In this document: in pieces, positions 8,541 to 18,794 of the stretch
Layout of the letters: each line of letters begins with the position of its first letter
How positions within the stretch are numbered: the first letter of the stretch is position 1
From: Nitrosomonas sp. JL21
GTDB taxonomy: Bacteria; Pseudomonadota; Gammaproteobacteria; Burkholderiales; Nitrosomonadaceae
Assembly (NCBI RefSeq): GCF_009833095.1
Contig: NZ_QRCB01000037.1
Coordinates: 1-39,042 of the forward strand
DNA length: 39,042 nt
Direction: 5' to 3'
The notes under the pieces: model-generated
What the model saw: only the letters and a program-made list of their open reading frames with translations
The model's database searches: none
Told to the model about the DNA's origin: nothing
Position numbers and translations under genes: made by a program

Positions 8541-10445
8541 TTATTCTAATGCACCAACCTGAGTCAAGTAATCAATGATTTGTTCCACCGCTTGCTCTGG
8601 CGCTTTCATGAGGGTATCGATACGGATTTCCGCATTCTCTGGCACTTCATAAGGGGAATCAATGCCGGTGAAGTTCTTGAGTTCACCACGCCGCATTTTT
8701 TTGTATAACCCTTTGGGATCACGCTCTTCCGCAATATGAATGGGAGTATCGATGTAGACTTCAAAGAATTCGCCATGCTCCACCAGTTCTCTGGCCATCC
8801 TGCGTTCTGAGCGGAAAGGTGAAATAAACGACACCAGTACGATCTGCCCCGCATCAACCATCAATTTGGCAACCTCAGCAATACGCCGAATGTTTTCAAC
8901 CCGATCGGCATCGGTAAATCCCAGATCCTTGTTGAGCCCATGGCGCACATTGTCACCATCGAGCAAATAGGTGTGCTTACCCAGCGAGTAGAGTTTCTTT
9001 TCAACCAAATTGGCAACCGTCGATTTACCGCTGCCGGATAATCCAGTGAACCAGAGGATGAACGGTTTTTGTCCTTTAATCGCAGCGTGAGCCTGTTTAT
9101 TGATGTTGATCGCCTGCCAATGAATATTCTGCGAGCGGCGTAAAGCAAAGTGCAACATCCCCGCCGCAACGGTATTATTGCTCAAACGGTCAATCATGAT
9201 AAAACCGCCGGTATCACGATCTTCTTTGTAAGGATCAAAGGCAATCAAACGATCAGTGCTCACATTACAGACGCCAATTTCGTTCAACTCAAGTTTTGTC
9301 ACTGCGACATGTTCAAGCGTATTCACATTGACCTTGTATTTCAGCACGGATACCGTCGCAGTTACCGTTCGGGTGCCAATTTTCATCAGATAGGGTCTAC
9401 CCGGCAGCATCGGCTCATCAGCCATCCACACAATGGTCGTCTCAAACTGATCAGCCACGCTGGGCGGCGAATCAGTAGCAGCAAGAATATCTCCGCGGCT
9501 GATATCAATTTCATCGGCTAGGGTCAATGTAATCGACTGTCCGGACACTGCCTGCTCGAGATCTCCGTCGGCCGTGACAATGCGCGTAACCTGGCTTTCT
9601 CGCCCAGAAGGCAAGACACGCACTGAGTCACCTGGTTTGACAATACCACGTGCGATAATGCCGGAATAACCGCGGAAATCCAGATTCGGACGATTCACCC
9701 ATTGCACCGGCATGCGAAAAACGCCGGCTTCTTCCTCGCCGTCATCGACCTGCACATTTTCCAAATATCCCATCAGCGTTTGCCCCTGATACCAAGGAGT
9801 ATTCTCGCTCAGCGAAGTAATGTTATCGCCTTTCAGCGCAGACATGGGAATGGTCACGATATTCTGTAACCCTAATTCCTGTGCAAACTGCCGGTAATCC
9901 TTATCAATCTGTTGAAAAATTTCTTCGGAATATCCCACCATGTCGAGCTTATTGATCGCCAACACGACATGACGAATGCCAATCAATGAAACCAGATAAC
10001 TGTGCCGTTTGGTTTGCGTCAGAACACCCTTGCGTGCGTCGATCAGAATGATCGCCACATCCGCAGTGGAAGCGCCCGTGATCATATTGCGGGTATATTG
10101 CTCGTGACCCGGTGTATCCGCCACGATGAACTTTCGCTTATCGGTTGAAAAGAAACGATAGGCCACATCAATGGTAATGCCTTGTTCACGCTCGGCTGAG
10201 AGACCGTCCACTAACAACGCGAAATCGAGATCACCAGCTTGCGTACCGACTTTCTTTGAATCGACTTCCAGTTGAGCCAATTGATCTTCAAACAGCATTT
10301 TTGACTCATACAACATGCGCCCAATGAGAGTACTTTTTCCGTCATCAACACTCCCGCAGGTAATAAAACGAAGCAGGCTTTTGTTTTCGTGCGTTTTTAA
10401 ATAAAGTTCGATATCCTCAGCGATCAAATCCGATATATGTGCCAT
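8541..10445 (-). CDS. cysNC: Bifunctional sulfate adenylyltransferase subunit 1 / adenylylsulfate kinase
   Basis: A 634-aa fusion. The N-terminal GTPase half (about 1-445) is CysN, with P-loop GSVDDGKST (31-39), DTPGH (110-114) and NKLD (165-168); it powers the APS-forming reaction of CysD. The C-terminal half (about 446-634) is APS kinase CysC, with its own P-loop GLSGSGKST (468-476) and DGDNVRHGLNKDLGF, which phosphorylates APS to PAPS. Its ATG overlaps the last base of the cysD stop codon, indicating translational coupling. A strong AGGAGGG ribosome-binding site lies inside the end of cysD. NodQ is the same architecture in rhizobia. The PAPS reductase gene is not in the window. Confidence 0.95.
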   Translation of the reverse strand: MAHISDLIAEDIELYLKTHENKSLLRFITCGSVDDGKSTLIGRMLYESKMLFEDQLAQLEVDSKKVGTQAGDLDFALLVDGLSAEREQGITIDVAYRFFSTDKRKFIVADTPGHEQYTRNMITGASTADVAIILIDARKGVLTQTKRHSYLVSLIGIRHVVLAINKLDMVGYSEEIFQQIDKDYRQFAQELGLQNIVTIPMSALKGDNITSLSENTPWYQGQTLMGYLENVQVDDGEEEAGVFRMPVQWVNRPNLDFRGYSGIIARGIVKPGDSVRVLPSGRESQVTRIVTADGDLEQAVSGQSITLTLADEIDISRGDILAATDSPPSVADQFETTIVWMADEPMLPGRPYLMKIGTRTVTATVSVLKYKVNVNTLEHVAVTKLELNEIGVCNVSTDRLIAFDPYKEDRDTGGFIMIDRLSNNTVAAGMLHFALRRSQNIHWQAININKQAHAAIKGQKPFILWFTGLSGSGKSTVANLVEKKLYSLGKHTYLLDGDNVRHGLNKDLGFTDADRVENIRRIAEVAKLMVDAGQIVLVSFISPFRSERRMARELVEHGEFFEVYIDTPIHIAEERDPKGLYKKMRRGELKNFTGIDSPYEVPENAEIRIDTLMKAPEQAVEQIIDYLTQVGALE

Positions 10446-11341
10446 TAGAAATAACCCTCCTGTTTCTTTTTCTCCATCGAGCCTGCAGAATCATGGTCGA
10501 TCAATCGACCTTGTCGTTCAGAGGTTTTCGTCAACAGCATTTCTTGAATGATGTCTATCAAAGAACTCGCTTCACTCTCAATTGCACCCGTCAACGGGTA
10601 ACATCCCAAGGTACGGAATCGTACCTTTTTCATCATCGGTTGTTCGCCTTCTCGCATCGGGATGCGATCGTCATCGACCATGATCAGAGTGCCATCCCGC
10701 TCCACAACCGGGCGTTCCTTGGCGAAATAGAGCGGCACGATCGGGATATCGTTCAGGTAAATATATTGCCAGATGTCAAGCTCAGTCCAATTCGACAAAG
10801 GAAACACCCGCATGCTTTCGCCTTTATTCTTCCGCGTGTTGTATAACCGCCAAAGTTCGGGACGTTGCAATTTCGGATCCCAGCGGTGCTGCGCTGATCG
10901 GATTGAAAAAATCCGCTCCTTGGCACGCGATTTCTCCTCATCTCGGCGCGCGCCACCAAACGCTGCATCAAATCCATATTTATCAAGTGCCTGTTTCAGG
11001 CCTTCAGTTTTCCAAATATCGGTATGAACTGCAGAACCATGCGTGAATGGATTAATTCCCTTTTCGACACCCTGCGGATTGATATGCACAATCAAATCCA
11101 GCCCCAGCTTTTTTGCCATGACATCACGAAATTCAATCATTTCTCTGAACTTCCAGGTGGTATCTACATGCAACAACGGAAACGGCGGTTTCGAGGGATA
11201 AAAAGCTTTCATTGCAAGATGAAGCATCACAGCACTATCCTTACCGATAGAATACATCATGACCGGATGTTCGCACTCAGCGACTACTTCACGAATGATT
11301 TGAATACTTTCCGCTTCAAGGCGTTGTAAATGTGTCAACAT
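10445..11341 (-). CDS. cysD: Sulfate adenylyltransferase subunit 2
   Basis: About 298 aa. CysD is the ATP-pyrophosphatase subunit of ATP sulfurylase, making APS from sulfate and ATP together with the CysN GTPase. The PP-loop [15 protein letters not shown] is near the N-terminus, [16 protein letters not shown] in the middle, and the family hallmark [15 protein letters not shown] in the second half. An upstream in-frame TTG (11347) is 5 nt from AAGGA and could also be used. I prefer the ATG at 11341 because the family starts [12 protein letters not shown]. It is the first gene of the minus-strand series leading to cysNC, the DHH gene, galE and galU. Confidence 0.94.
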   Translation of the reverse strand: MLTHLQRLEAESIQIIREVVAECEHPVMMYSIGKDSAVMLHLAMKAFYPSKPPFPLLHVDTTWKFREMIEFRDVMAKKLGLDLIVHINPQGVEKGINPFTHGSAVHTDIWKTEGLKQALDKYGFDAAFGGARRDEEKSRAKERIFSIRSAQHRWDPKLQRPELWRLYNTRKNKGESMRVFPLSNWTELDIWQYIYLNDIPIVPLYFAKERPVVERDGTLIMVDDDRIPMREGEQPMMKKVRFRTLGCYPLTGAIESEASSLIDIIQEMLLTKTSERQGRLIDHDSAGSMEKKKQEGYF

Positions 11342-11827
11342 TGTCAATAATTTCCTTAGCTTAACTATAAATTATGCAGCAAAGAACCATTTCGAATAGA
11401 TGGGATTTTTGTTATCGGGGAATAAACGATGTTATTTCTACAATCTTTAATTTCTCTATCACGCTAACATGGATGAGGGAAAAAAAAGCAATCATAAGCC
11501 TATCGTAAGCTTATGAAACTCTACGGCTATTAAGTACATGAAATTGAATTTGATTCAAGTTTGTCAGTTAAGCAATGATACGAATCATCACTCAGAAGTT
11601 GGAAAATCACTTACAATTATTTCTATAAATCTATAAATGAAATTGATTTTTTGACCGTCACATGCGTCATTGTATCCCATAATAATCGTATTGTCAGTGC
11701 AGGAATACTTGTAATCAATGCTATTGACCAAAAATATTTACCTTACTCATTAAAAAGTATTTACAAGCCGCACTTTTTTCTTATCATCTCATCGACTATC
11801 CAATCTGCAACAACCTAAATCAGAACC
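11342..11827. other. Divergent intergenic region cysD/hisC with a 7-bp inverted repeat
   Basis: About 485 bp of AT-rich DNA without a gene. It must carry promoters for both the cys/gal and his series. CATAAGC (11493-11499) and GCTTATG (11509-11515) form an exact inverted repeat with a 9-nt gap, about 150 bp upstream of cysD, and could be an operator. No his leader peptide with a run of histidine codons and no attenuator was found before hisC. I cannot assign convincing -35/-10 pairs. Confidence 0.4.
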
Positions 11828-12907
11828 ATGCCAATTTTTGATAACCCCAATCAGATCATTCGTCCCGAAATTCTTGCGCTCGCGCCCTATCATGTTCAGC
11901 CGGCAACGGGCATGATCAAGCTAGATGCTATGGAGAATCCCTATCGTTTGCCCACTGCGTTATGTGACGAAATTGCGCGGTTAGCTGCCGACGCCCCTAT
12001 CAACCGTTACCCTGATGCCAGCGCCGATGCGCTTAAATTCGCATTGCGTCAAGCGCTGGATATCCCTGACGAAATGGGTATTTTGTTAGGCAATGGTTCA
12101 GATGAAATCATTCAGATCATCGCCATGGCCGTTGCAAAACCAAACGCTATATTGATGAGTGTCGAGCCTGCATTTGTAATGTTTCGAATGATCGCTACAT
12201 TTACCCATATACAGTACATGGGTGTACCGCTAAAGAATGATTTTTCCTTGGATTTAGAAGCCATGTTGCTTGCCATAGCAAGGTATCGGCCAGCCGTCAT
12301 TTTTTTGGCATACCCCAACAACCCAACCGGCAATCTCTTCAATGCAGACGCAATACTCAGCGTCATTCAAGCATCTTCTGGTTTAGTCGTTATCGACGAA
12401 GCTTATCATGCATTTGCCGGAGCCAGTTTCATGGAGAAGTTGACTCATTTTCCTAATTTATTGGTCATGAGAACCCTATCAAAATTAGGATTGGCTGGTT
12501 TAAGATTGGGTTTATTGGTAGGCGGATCCGATTGGGTGATGCAATTTGAAAAGATGCGTTTACCCTATAATATTGGCATAATGACGCAATTGATTGCAGA
12601 AAAAGTACTGCAGCATACGAACGTATTATTGGAACAAGCAGAAACGATCAAGTCAGAGCGCTCAATCATGAGTACATTTCTCAGTGCAATGGAACAACTG
12701 GAAGTATTTCCTTCGGATGCCAATTTTATTTTATTCCGCGTCAATAAAGCCGATCAGATTTTTCAAGTACTAAAACAGCGAAATATTTTAATAAAAAAAC
12801 TTGATGGCACGCATGCGTTATTAGAGAATTGCCTACGTGTCACTATCGGCACTCCAGATGAAAACCAACAATTTTGTACAGCATTGCATACCATACTCAA
12901 TCATTAG
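11828..12907 (+). CDS. hisC: Histidinol-phosphate aminotransferase
   Basis: A 359-aa fold-type I PLP aminotransferase converting imidazole-acetol phosphate and glutamate to histidinol phosphate. PNNPTGN (163-169) and [12 protein letters not shown] (about 188-199) are the substrate/PLP segments. Lys219 in [14 protein letters not shown] is the Schiff-base lysine. ENPYRLP near residue 36 is the N-terminal HisC signature. It is the first gene of a seven-gene plus-strand histidine cluster; the upstream neighbour cysD is divergent. The usual preceding hisG and hisD are absent here. The ribosome-binding site is weak. Confidence 0.95.
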   Translation: MPIFDNPNQIIRPEILALAPYHVQPATGMIKLDAMENPYRLPTALCDEIARLAADAPINRYPDASADALKFALRQALDIPDEMGILLGNGSDEIIQIIAMAVAKPNAILMSVEPAFVMFRMIATFTHIQYMGVPLKNDFSLDLEAMLLAIARYRPAVIFLAYPNNPTGNLFNADAILSVIQASSGLVVIDEAYHAFAGASFMEKLTHFPNLLVMRTLSKLGLAGLRLGLLVGGSDWVMQFEKMRLPYNIGIMTQLIAEKVLQHTNVLLEQAETIKSERSIMSTFLSAMEQLEVFPSDANFILFRVNKADQIFQVLKQRNILIKKLDGTHALLENCLRVTIGTPDENQQFCTALHTILNH

Positions 12908-12955
12908 CCAATTCCCCTCTTTCAATTTTAGTTTAAATCGTATCCTAAGAATGCC

Positions 12956-13543
12956 ATGCGCCGCGCAGAAATAACCCGGAACACGCTTGAAACCCAGATC
13001 AGCATCCGTTTAAACTTAGATGGGACAGGCCATTCAGTATTGAACACAGGCGTTCCATTCCTTGATCATATGCTTGATCAAATCGCACGTCACGGTTTGA
13101 TTGACCTGGAAATCACGGCAAAAGGCGATCTGCACATTGATGCGCATCATACTGTCGAAGACATCGGTATTACGCTAGGTCAAGCTGTCGCCAACGCTTT
13201 TGGCGATAAGAAAGGGCTGCGTCGCTATGGTCATGCTTATGTACCTTTGGATGAAGCATTATCTCGGGTAGTCATAGACTTATCAGGTCGCCCTGGACTC
13301 GTGTTTAACGTGGATTTTACCCGGGCACGGATTGGCGATTTTGATGTTGATCTTATCCATGAATTTTTCCAGGGATTCATCAATCACGCACTGGTAACCC
13401 TTCATATTGATAACTTGGCAGGAAGAAATGCACATCACCAGGCTGAGACCATTTTCAAGGCATTCGGACGGGCGCTGCGCATGGCTATTGAGCATGACCA
13501 CGGCGCAGCCGGCATCATCCCTTCCACCAAAGGTACGCTATAA
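12956..13543 (+). CDS. hisB: Imidazoleglycerol-phosphate dehydratase
   Basis: A 195-aa monofunctional dehydratase forming imidazole-acetol phosphate. The twin metal-binding motifs [16 protein letters not shown] (about 62-77) and [17 protein letters not shown] (about 159-175) are both intact. [15 protein letters not shown] is a typical start. It is not fused to a histidinol phosphatase, unlike E. coli HisB, so a separate phosphatase is required elsewhere in the genome. It lies 48 bp after hisC. Confidence 0.96.
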   Translation: MRRAEITRNTLETQISIRLNLDGTGHSVLNTGVPFLDHMLDQIARHGLIDLEITAKGDLHIDAHHTVEDIGITLGQAVANAFGDKKGLRRYGHAYVPLDEALSRVVIDLSGRPGLVFNVDFTRARIGDFDVDLIHEFFQGFINHALVTLHIDNLAGRNAHHQAETIFKAFGRALRMAIEHDHGAAGIIPSTKGTL

Positions 13544-13568
13544 GTCACCTGTTCATTAAATTTATTGT

Positions 13569-14219
13569 ATGACTGATATTGCAATCGTTGATTACGGAAT
13601 GGGAAATCTCCGTTCTGTACAAAAAGCACTTGAACATGTTGCGCCAACCGCGTCGGTGAGGGTAACCAGCGACCCTGGCGTTGTGCAAAAAGCAGATCGA
13701 GTTGTGGTTCCAGGTCAAGGCGCCATGCGTAACTGCATGCATGAATTAGAAAGTCGCGGTCTGCGCGAAGCCGTCATTGATGCAGCCACTCACAAACCGT
13801 TTCTCGGCATCTGCATTGGCTTGCAAATGTTGTTCGAAGAAAGCGAAGAAGGAAATGCCGAGGGCTTAAACATTCTTCCCGGTAAGGTGGTGCATTTTCC
13901 TGCTTCTGCAATGGTAACCTCGGACGGACAAAAACTGAAAGTACCTCACATGGGATGGAATCAAGTCTATCAAACCCAAAAACATCCGCTCTGGGAAGGT
14001 ATTCCGGCAGATGCACGCTTTTATTTCGTGCATAGTTATTTCGTTGAAGCTACTGATTCAACATCGATTGCCGCGCAGAGCAATTACCCCTTTTCATTTA
14101 CTTGTGCTGTTGCAAAAGATAATATTTTCGCTGTACAGTTCCACCCAGAAAAAAGCCAACACGCAGGATTAACGTTATTACGTAATTTCGCCACATGGAC
14201 ACCCTATTTACAGAATTAA
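13569..14219 (+). CDS. hisH: Imidazole glycerol phosphate synthase, glutamine amidotransferase subunit
   Basis: A 216-aa class I glutaminase that supplies ammonia to HisF. The nucleophile Cys82 lies in GICIGLQMLF, and the catalytic His192 and Glu194 in FHPEKSQH. VPGQGAM near residue 47 forms the oxyanion/P-loop region. It starts 25 bp after hisB. Normal length and complete triad. Confidence 0.96.
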   Translation: MTDIAIVDYGMGNLRSVQKALEHVAPTASVRVTSDPGVVQKADRVVVPGQGAMRNCMHELESRGLREAVIDAATHKPFLGICIGLQMLFEESEEGNAEGLNILPGKVVHFPASAMVTSDGQKLKVPHMGWNQVYQTQKHPLWEGIPADARFYFVHSYFVEATDSTSIAAQSNYPFSFTCAVAKDNIFAVQFHPEKSQHAGLTLLRNFATWTPYLQN

Positions 14220-14267
14220 TAACAACAAAATCAAATCTCATTAATCATTCATCAGCCCAGGTTAGTT

Positions 14268-15023
14268 ATGCTAATTATTCCTGCAATTGATCTCAAGGAT
14301 GGACATTGCGTCAGACTCAAACAGGGGGTTATGGAAGAGGCCACCGTGTTCTCCAAAGAACCCGGTGAAATGGCGCTGCATTGGCTAAGTCAAGGCGCGC
14401 GTCGGCTCCATCTTGTCGACCTAAATGGAGCATTTGCTGGAAAACCGCGGAATGAATCGGTCATTTGTGAAATTGTAAAAGCTGTCAATGATCAAATCCC
14501 GATTCAGCTTGGCGGTGGCATCCGCGATCTCGACACGATAGAGCGTTATCTGGATGACGGCATCAGCTACATTATCATAGGCACAGCCGCCATCAAAATA
14601 CCCGGCTTTTTGCAAGATGCCTGCAATGCCTTTCCCGGTCAAATCTTCGTCGGATTGGATGCCAAGGACGGTAAAGTGGCGGTTGATGGCTGGTCAAAAG
14701 TAACGGGGCATGATGTCATTGATCTCGCTAAGAAATTTGAAGGATATGGCGTGGAAGCTATCATTTATACCGATATCGGCAGGGACGGCATGCTCACAGG
14801 CGTCAATGTTGAAGCTACAGTTCAATTAGCTAGAGAACTCACCATTCCGGTCATTGCCAGCGGTGGAATAACCAATATCGATGATATCCATAAATTATGC
14901 GAAATCGAGTCCGAAGGCATCATCGGCGCAATTACAGGGCGGGCCATTTATGAAGGTTCGCTCGACTTCAAAGAAGCGCAGGTACTGGCTGACAAAATCA
15001 GCGAAAACAATGGCGTTTCCTAA
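14268..15023 (+). CDS. hisA: ProFAR isomerase
   Basis: A 251-aa (beta-alpha)8 barrel, 1-(5-phosphoribosyl)-5-[(5-phosphoribosylamino)methylideneamino]imidazole-4-carboxamide isomerase. [17 protein letters not shown] provides the first catalytic Asp (Asp8). IQLGGGIRD and the second-half [13 protein letters not shown] and IASGGITN loops are the phosphate and acid/base sites. It lies between hisH and hisF, as in most proteobacterial clusters. Confidence 0.96.
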   Translation: MLIIPAIDLKDGHCVRLKQGVMEEATVFSKEPGEMALHWLSQGARRLHLVDLNGAFAGKPRNESVICEIVKAVNDQIPIQLGGGIRDLDTIERYLDDGISYIIIGTAAIKIPGFLQDACNAFPGQIFVGLDAKDGKVAVDGWSKVTGHDVIDLAKKFEGYGVEAIIYTDIGRDGMLTGVNVEATVQLARELTIPVIASGGITNIDDIHKLCEIESEGIIGAITGRAIYEGSLDFKEAQVLADKISENNGVS

Positions 15024-15096
15024 TCGATAGATACTCCAGCCACTGCCCTGCCACTCGATATTTTTCTTCTATTCTCATAACCGGCTTTTAAATCTG

Positions 15097-15870
15097 ATGA
15101 GCCTCGCTAAACGTATCATCCCATGCCTGGATGTCACCAATGGACGCGTCGTGAAGGGCGTTAATTTTGTTGAATTGCGGGATGCTGGCGACCCGGTGGA
15201 AATCTCGCGCCGCTACGATGAGCAAGGCGCTGATGAGCTCACATTCTTGGATATCACAGCCAGTTCGGATGATCGTGATCTGATTCTGCACATCATCGAA
15301 GATGTCGCCTCACAGGTATTTATTCCATTGACTGTCGGCGGTGGCGTACGCCAAGTTGACGACATCCGTCGATTGCTCAATGCAGGCGCCGATAAAGTCA
15401 GCATCAACACGTCGGCCGTGCTCAATCCACAATTGGTGGCAGACGCTTCCTATCACTATGGCTCTCAATGTATCGTGGTTGCCATCGATGCAAAGCAAGT
15501 TCCTTCGCCAGAACATGCGCCACGTTGGGAAGTGTTTACTCATGGCGGAAGGCAATCGACCGGTATTGATGCCATTGAATGGGCGAAAAAAATGCAATCC
15601 TTAGGCGCCGGCGAAATCTTACTGACGAGCATGGACCGGGACGGCACCCGGAATGGTTTTGATATCGCATTGACACACGCTGTCTCGGATGCGATCGACA
15701 TTCCAGTGATCGCCAGCGGCGGCGTAGGCAATCTCGATCATCTGGTTGACGGCATTCTGCAAGGACATGCAGACGCTGTTTTAGCCGCCAGCATTTTTCA
15801 TTATGGTGAATTTACCGTGCAGCAAGCCAAGCAGTATATGGCCCAGCATGGTATCGAAGTGCGATTATAA
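15097..15870 (+). CDS. hisF: Imidazole glycerol phosphate synthase, cyclase subunit
   Basis: A 257-aa (beta-alpha)8 barrel partner of HisH, producing imidazole glycerol phosphate and [29 protein letters not shown] carries the catalytic Asp11. [21 protein letters not shown] (second catalytic Asp) and VIASGGVGN are the family loops. Full length, 73 bp downstream of hisA. Confidence 0.97.
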   Translation: MSLAKRIIPCLDVTNGRVVKGVNFVELRDAGDPVEISRRYDEQGADELTFLDITASSDDRDLILHIIEDVASQVFIPLTVGGGVRQVDDIRRLLNAGADKVSINTSAVLNPQLVADASYHYGSQCIVVAIDAKQVPSPEHAPRWEVFTHGGRQSTGIDAIEWAKKMQSLGAGEILLTSMDRDGTRNGFDIALTHAVSDAIDIPVIASGGVGNLDHLVDGILQGHADAVLAASIFHYGEFTVQQAKQYMAQHGIEVRL

Positions 15871-15928
15871 TGTTAGAATGGTGCTGATATCATTAACCGA
15901 TTTTCCCAACATTTAATCTGACAAACAT

Positions 15929-16321
15929 ATGCCTGCCGATACGTGGCTCAATAAAATCAACTGGTCTGAGGATGGATTGATACCAGTGATTGCTCAGGAA
16001 TCGGAGAGCGGCAAGGTACTGATGTTTGCATGGATGAACAGAGAAGCATTGAAACTCACGGTTGAAAAAGGTGAAGCCGTCTACTGGTCACGCTCTCGCA
16101 AGAAACTGTGGCACAAAGGTGAAGAATCCGGCCACATCCAAAAAGTAAAGGATATTTATTTGGATTGTGATGAAGATGTTGTGCTTCTCGTCGTCGAGCA
16201 AATAGGCGGTATCGCCTGCCACACCGGCAGGCATCAATGTTTTTTTCAGAAACTGGAGGATCACGAATGGATTATCACAACTCCCGTCCTCAAGAATCCT
16301 GAGGATATCTATCATAAATGA
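15929..16321 (+). CDS. hisI: Phosphoribosyl-AMP cyclohydrolase
   Basis: A 130-aa zinc enzyme opening the purine ring of PR-AMP. It has [30 protein letters not shown] and [30 protein letters not shown], with the Asp/Cys metal sites typical of HisI. It is a stand-alone cyclohydrolase. The pyrophosphohydrolase HisE is a separate gene whose ATG overlaps the hisI stop by 4 nt (ATGA), so the two are translationally coupled. Confidence 0.96.
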   Translation: MPADTWLNKINWSEDGLIPVIAQESESGKVLMFAWMNREALKLTVEKGEAVYWSRSRKKLWHKGEESGHIQKVKDIYLDCDEDVVLLVVEQIGGIACHTGRHQCFFQKLEDHEWIITTPVLKNPEDIYHK

Positions 16322-16641
16322 CTAATCCAATCATTCTCGACCGCTTGGCGAAGACTATCGAAGCCCGCAGACAGACAGAAACCCAGAATTCCTATGTGGC
16401 TAAATTGTTTCATGGCGGCCAAGACAAAATTCTCAAGAAAATTGCAGAAGAATCAGCTGAAATAATAATGGCATCGAAAGATGGCGATTCTGATCAAGTC
16501 ATCTATGAAACTGCTGATTTGTGGTTTCATTGCTTGATACTGCTTTCTTATCATGGACTTACTCCAAATGATGTAATGCGGGAACTGGAGAGACGCGAAG
16601 GCATTTCGGGAATCGAAGAAAAATTGTCACGGACGACATAA
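16318..16641 (+). CDS. hisE: Phosphoribosyl-ATP pyrophosphatase
   Basis: A 107-aa MazG-like all-alpha pyrophosphohydrolase hydrolysing PR-ATP to PR-AMP. It shows [37 protein letters not shown], with the EExxE and ExxD metal-binding helices. It overlaps hisI by 4 nt and ends 3 bp before the HIT-protein gene. Confidence 0.95.
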   Translation: MTNPIILDRLAKTIEARRQTETQNSYVAKLFHGGQDKILKKIAEESAEIIMASKDGDSDQVIYETADLWFHCLILLSYHGLTPNDVMRELERREGISGIEEKLSRTT

Positions 16642-16644
16642 GTT

Positions 16645-16998
16645 ATGGACAACTGTATTTTTTGTAAGATTGTCAGAAAAGAACTTCCTTGCAATAAAAT
16701 CTACGAGGATGAAGATCTGATGGCGTTTAACGATATCCATCCCGCCGCTCCTGTGCATTTTTTGTTGATCCCCAAGCTGCATATCGATTCGCTTGCTGAA
16801 ATTCAAGATCATCACCAGAACCTGTTGGGTAAAATGCTATTATTAGCTCCAAGGCTAGCCAAGGAACAAGGATGTGACGACGGTTTCCGCACTATCATTA
16901 ATACCGGACATGTGGGGGGACAGGAAGTACTTCATCTGCACTTCCACGTCATCGGTGGGCGTAAGCGTTTACCCGGAATGATCCATCATCAAGGCTAG
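16645..16998 (+). CDS. hinT: HIT-family purine nucleoside phosphoramidase (HinT-like)
   Basis: A 117-aa histidine-triad protein. CIFCKIVRKELPCNKIYEDED is the N-terminal signature with a Cys-x-x-Cys zinc pair, and HLHFHVIGGR near the C-terminus is the HxHxHxx catalytic motif. Family members hydrolyse adenosine phosphoramidates. It starts 3 bp after hisE and precedes tatA, a common order in betaproteobacterial his-tat clusters. Confidence 0.93.
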   Translation: MDNCIFCKIVRKELPCNKIYEDEDLMAFNDIHPAAPVHFLLIPKLHIDSLAEIQDHHQNLLGKMLLLAPRLAKEQGCDDGFRTIINTGHVGGQEVLHLHFHVIGGRKRLPGMIHHQG

Positions 16999-17030
16999 GC
17001 ACGTACTATTCCATTTAACAGGAGGAGGCA

Positions 17031-17339
17031 ATGGGTACATTCAGCATTTGGCATTGGATCATCGTATTAGTGATCGTGGTTCTGGTATTCGGTACCAAAA
17101 AACTGCGTAATCTTGGCGGAGATCTCGGAAGCGCCATCAAAGGCTTCAAAGACGGTATGAAAGAATCTGAAACGGGCAATTCTGCACCATCTTCTTCGAC
17201 GAATGAGCGCATTATCGATGCTCAAGCCAAGGTAGAAGATACACCTCATTTCAATGCTCATAGTGCATCCCCATCCAACAATGCGCATCATCAAAATACA
17301 GGATCTGATACAAAGGAAAAAACATCCCCCAAAATATAA
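17031..17339 (+). CDS. tatA: Sec-independent protein translocase subunit TatA
   Basis: A 102-aa protein with one N-terminal membrane helix ([21 protein letters not shown]), the hinge [21 protein letters not shown] amphipathic helix, and a disordered polar tail. It forms the pore-like assembly of the twin-arginine system for folded proteins. A strong AGGAGGAGG ribosome-binding site fits the high TatA stoichiometry. It is followed by tatB and tatC. Confidence 0.95.
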   Translation: MGTFSIWHWIIVLVIVVLVFGTKKLRNLGGDLGSAIKGFKDGMKESETGNSAPSSSTNERIIDAQAKVEDTPHFNAHSASPSNNAHHQNTGSDTKEKTSPKI

Positions 17340-17412
17340 GGTCACCCAGAGGATTTATTAATCACTGAGCGTGTATCTCCATCGATGAAGCCAACATCAA
17401 CCCATAAGCCTT

Positions 17413-17805
17413 ATGTTTGATATCAGTTTTATGGAAATCCTGGTCATCTCAATCGTTGCATTGATTGTGATTGGACCCGAACGGTTACCCGGCGTGGCCC
17501 GAACAGTCGGCCATCTGTATGCCCGCCTCCGTGGTTTTGTATATAGCGTCAGAACGGATATCCATAACGAAATGCGCATGGAAGAACTCAAGAAAATGCA
17601 ATCGTCGGTTCATGATACCGTTCAATCCATTGAAGACTCAGTGCAACAAGAAGCCAATCAACTGAAAAATACAGTAATAGAATCTCCCTCTGACAGCAGT
17701 ACTCAAAGTGATTCATCGGCACCTCGCACTCATCCAGAATCCCAACCATCGCCTGCACCAAGCGGGGAATCTTTCAATAGCGCAAAAGAGAAAGAAAAGA
17801 ACTGA
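17413..17805 (+). CDS. tatB: Sec-independent protein translocase subunit TatB
   Basis: A 130-aa protein starting MFDISFMEILVISIVALIVIGPERLP, the TatB hallmark (Glu at position 8 and the GPERLP hinge), then an amphipathic helix and a long Ser/Pro-rich tail. It pairs with TatC as the twin-arginine signal receptor. Its ribosome-binding site is much weaker than tatA's, fitting lower stoichiometry. Confidence 0.95.
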   Translation: MFDISFMEILVISIVALIVIGPERLPGVARTVGHLYARLRGFVYSVRTDIHNEMRMEELKKMQSSVHDTVQSIEDSVQQEANQLKNTVIESPSDSSTQSDSSAPRTHPESQPSPAPSGESFNSAKEKEKN

Positions 17806-17874
17806 TTGCTGATTGGCTGTTCGTGTATGATCCATTGATTCACATTCAATCTTACTGCCATTATATCGGTCATC

Positions 17875-18687
17875 ATGCTTGAAGGTTCATTTCTATCGCA
17901 TTTGGTGGAATTACGCGTGCGCCTGATACGCGCACTGAGCGTACTTTTGTTGGGATTTCTTCCTTGTGCCTTTTATGCCCGTGAATTGTATACCCTGTTG
18001 GCGCAACCGCTGCTCGAGAAATTGCCGCAAGGCGGTCAGATGATCGCAACCGATGTAGCCACGCCGTTCTTTGTACCAATGAAAGTCGCGATGATGATGG
18101 CCTTTGTCATCACCTTGCCCCATACGTTGTACCAAATCTGGTCATTTATTGCACCCGGGCTGTATACGCATGAAAAACGCTTTGCGCTCCCCTTGGTCAT
18201 CGGTAGCAGCATTTTGTTTTTCTTCGGTATGGCTTTTGCCTATTTTGCTGCCCTACCGCTAGTTTTCGAATTCATCACCTATTTTGCCCCGGAAGGTGTG
18301 GCCGTGATGACTGACATCGGAAAATACCTGAGCTTTGTGTTATCGATGTTCATGGCATTCGGCGTTACTTTTGAAGTACCGGTATTCGTCATCATTCTCG
18401 TCAGAACCGGCGCTATCACGATTGAAAAGCTCAAGGAAATTCGCCCGTACGTAATTGTCGGTGCATTTGTCATCGCTGCAATCTTCACCCCCCCCGATGT
18501 GGTCTCTCAATTCATGCTCGCAGTGCCTTTATGCCTGTTGTATGAACTGGGCATTTTTATTGCCGCCTTGATGATCAAACCTCGCCATCCGGCGTTGGTT
18601 TCCGATCCATTGGCACCCTCCGGCAACAGCCAGACTGATAAAACTCATACTCAGAAAAAACCGGTAGATGACGATAAGTCCTCATAG
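17875..18687 (+). CDS. tatC: Sec-independent protein translocase subunit TatC
   Basis: A 270-aa polytopic inner-membrane protein with about six transmembrane segments. FLSHLVELRVRL near residue 5 is the conserved cytoplasmic N-tail that binds twin-arginine signals, and the periplasmic/TM region has YQIWSFIAPGLYTHEKR with FGVTFEVPV further on. The C-terminal 30 residues are polar. It completes the tatABC set. Confidence 0.96.
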   Translation: MLEGSFLSHLVELRVRLIRALSVLLLGFLPCAFYARELYTLLAQPLLEKLPQGGQMIATDVATPFFVPMKVAMMMAFVITLPHTLYQIWSFIAPGLYTHEKRFALPLVIGSSILFFFGMAFAYFAALPLVFEFITYFAPEGVAVMTDIGKYLSFVLSMFMAFGVTFEVPVFVIILVRTGAITIEKLKEIRPYVIVGAFVIAAIFTPPDVVSQFMLAVPLCLLYELGIFIAALMIKPRHPALVSDPLAPSGNSQTDKTHTQKKPVDDDKSS

Positions 18688-18794
18688 CAGCCTAACATAA
18701 CGATAACGTGCTGGTTGAAACCTACCGACCGTGCCCTCATCTAAAATGGAAAGGTTATTTTAACGGGTCGATATTTCGAAGGAGAGCAAGCGTC

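Noticed and set aside
11700..11827. TTGACC near 11737 as a his promoter
   Set aside because: No acceptable -10 hexamer lies 16-18 bp downstream.
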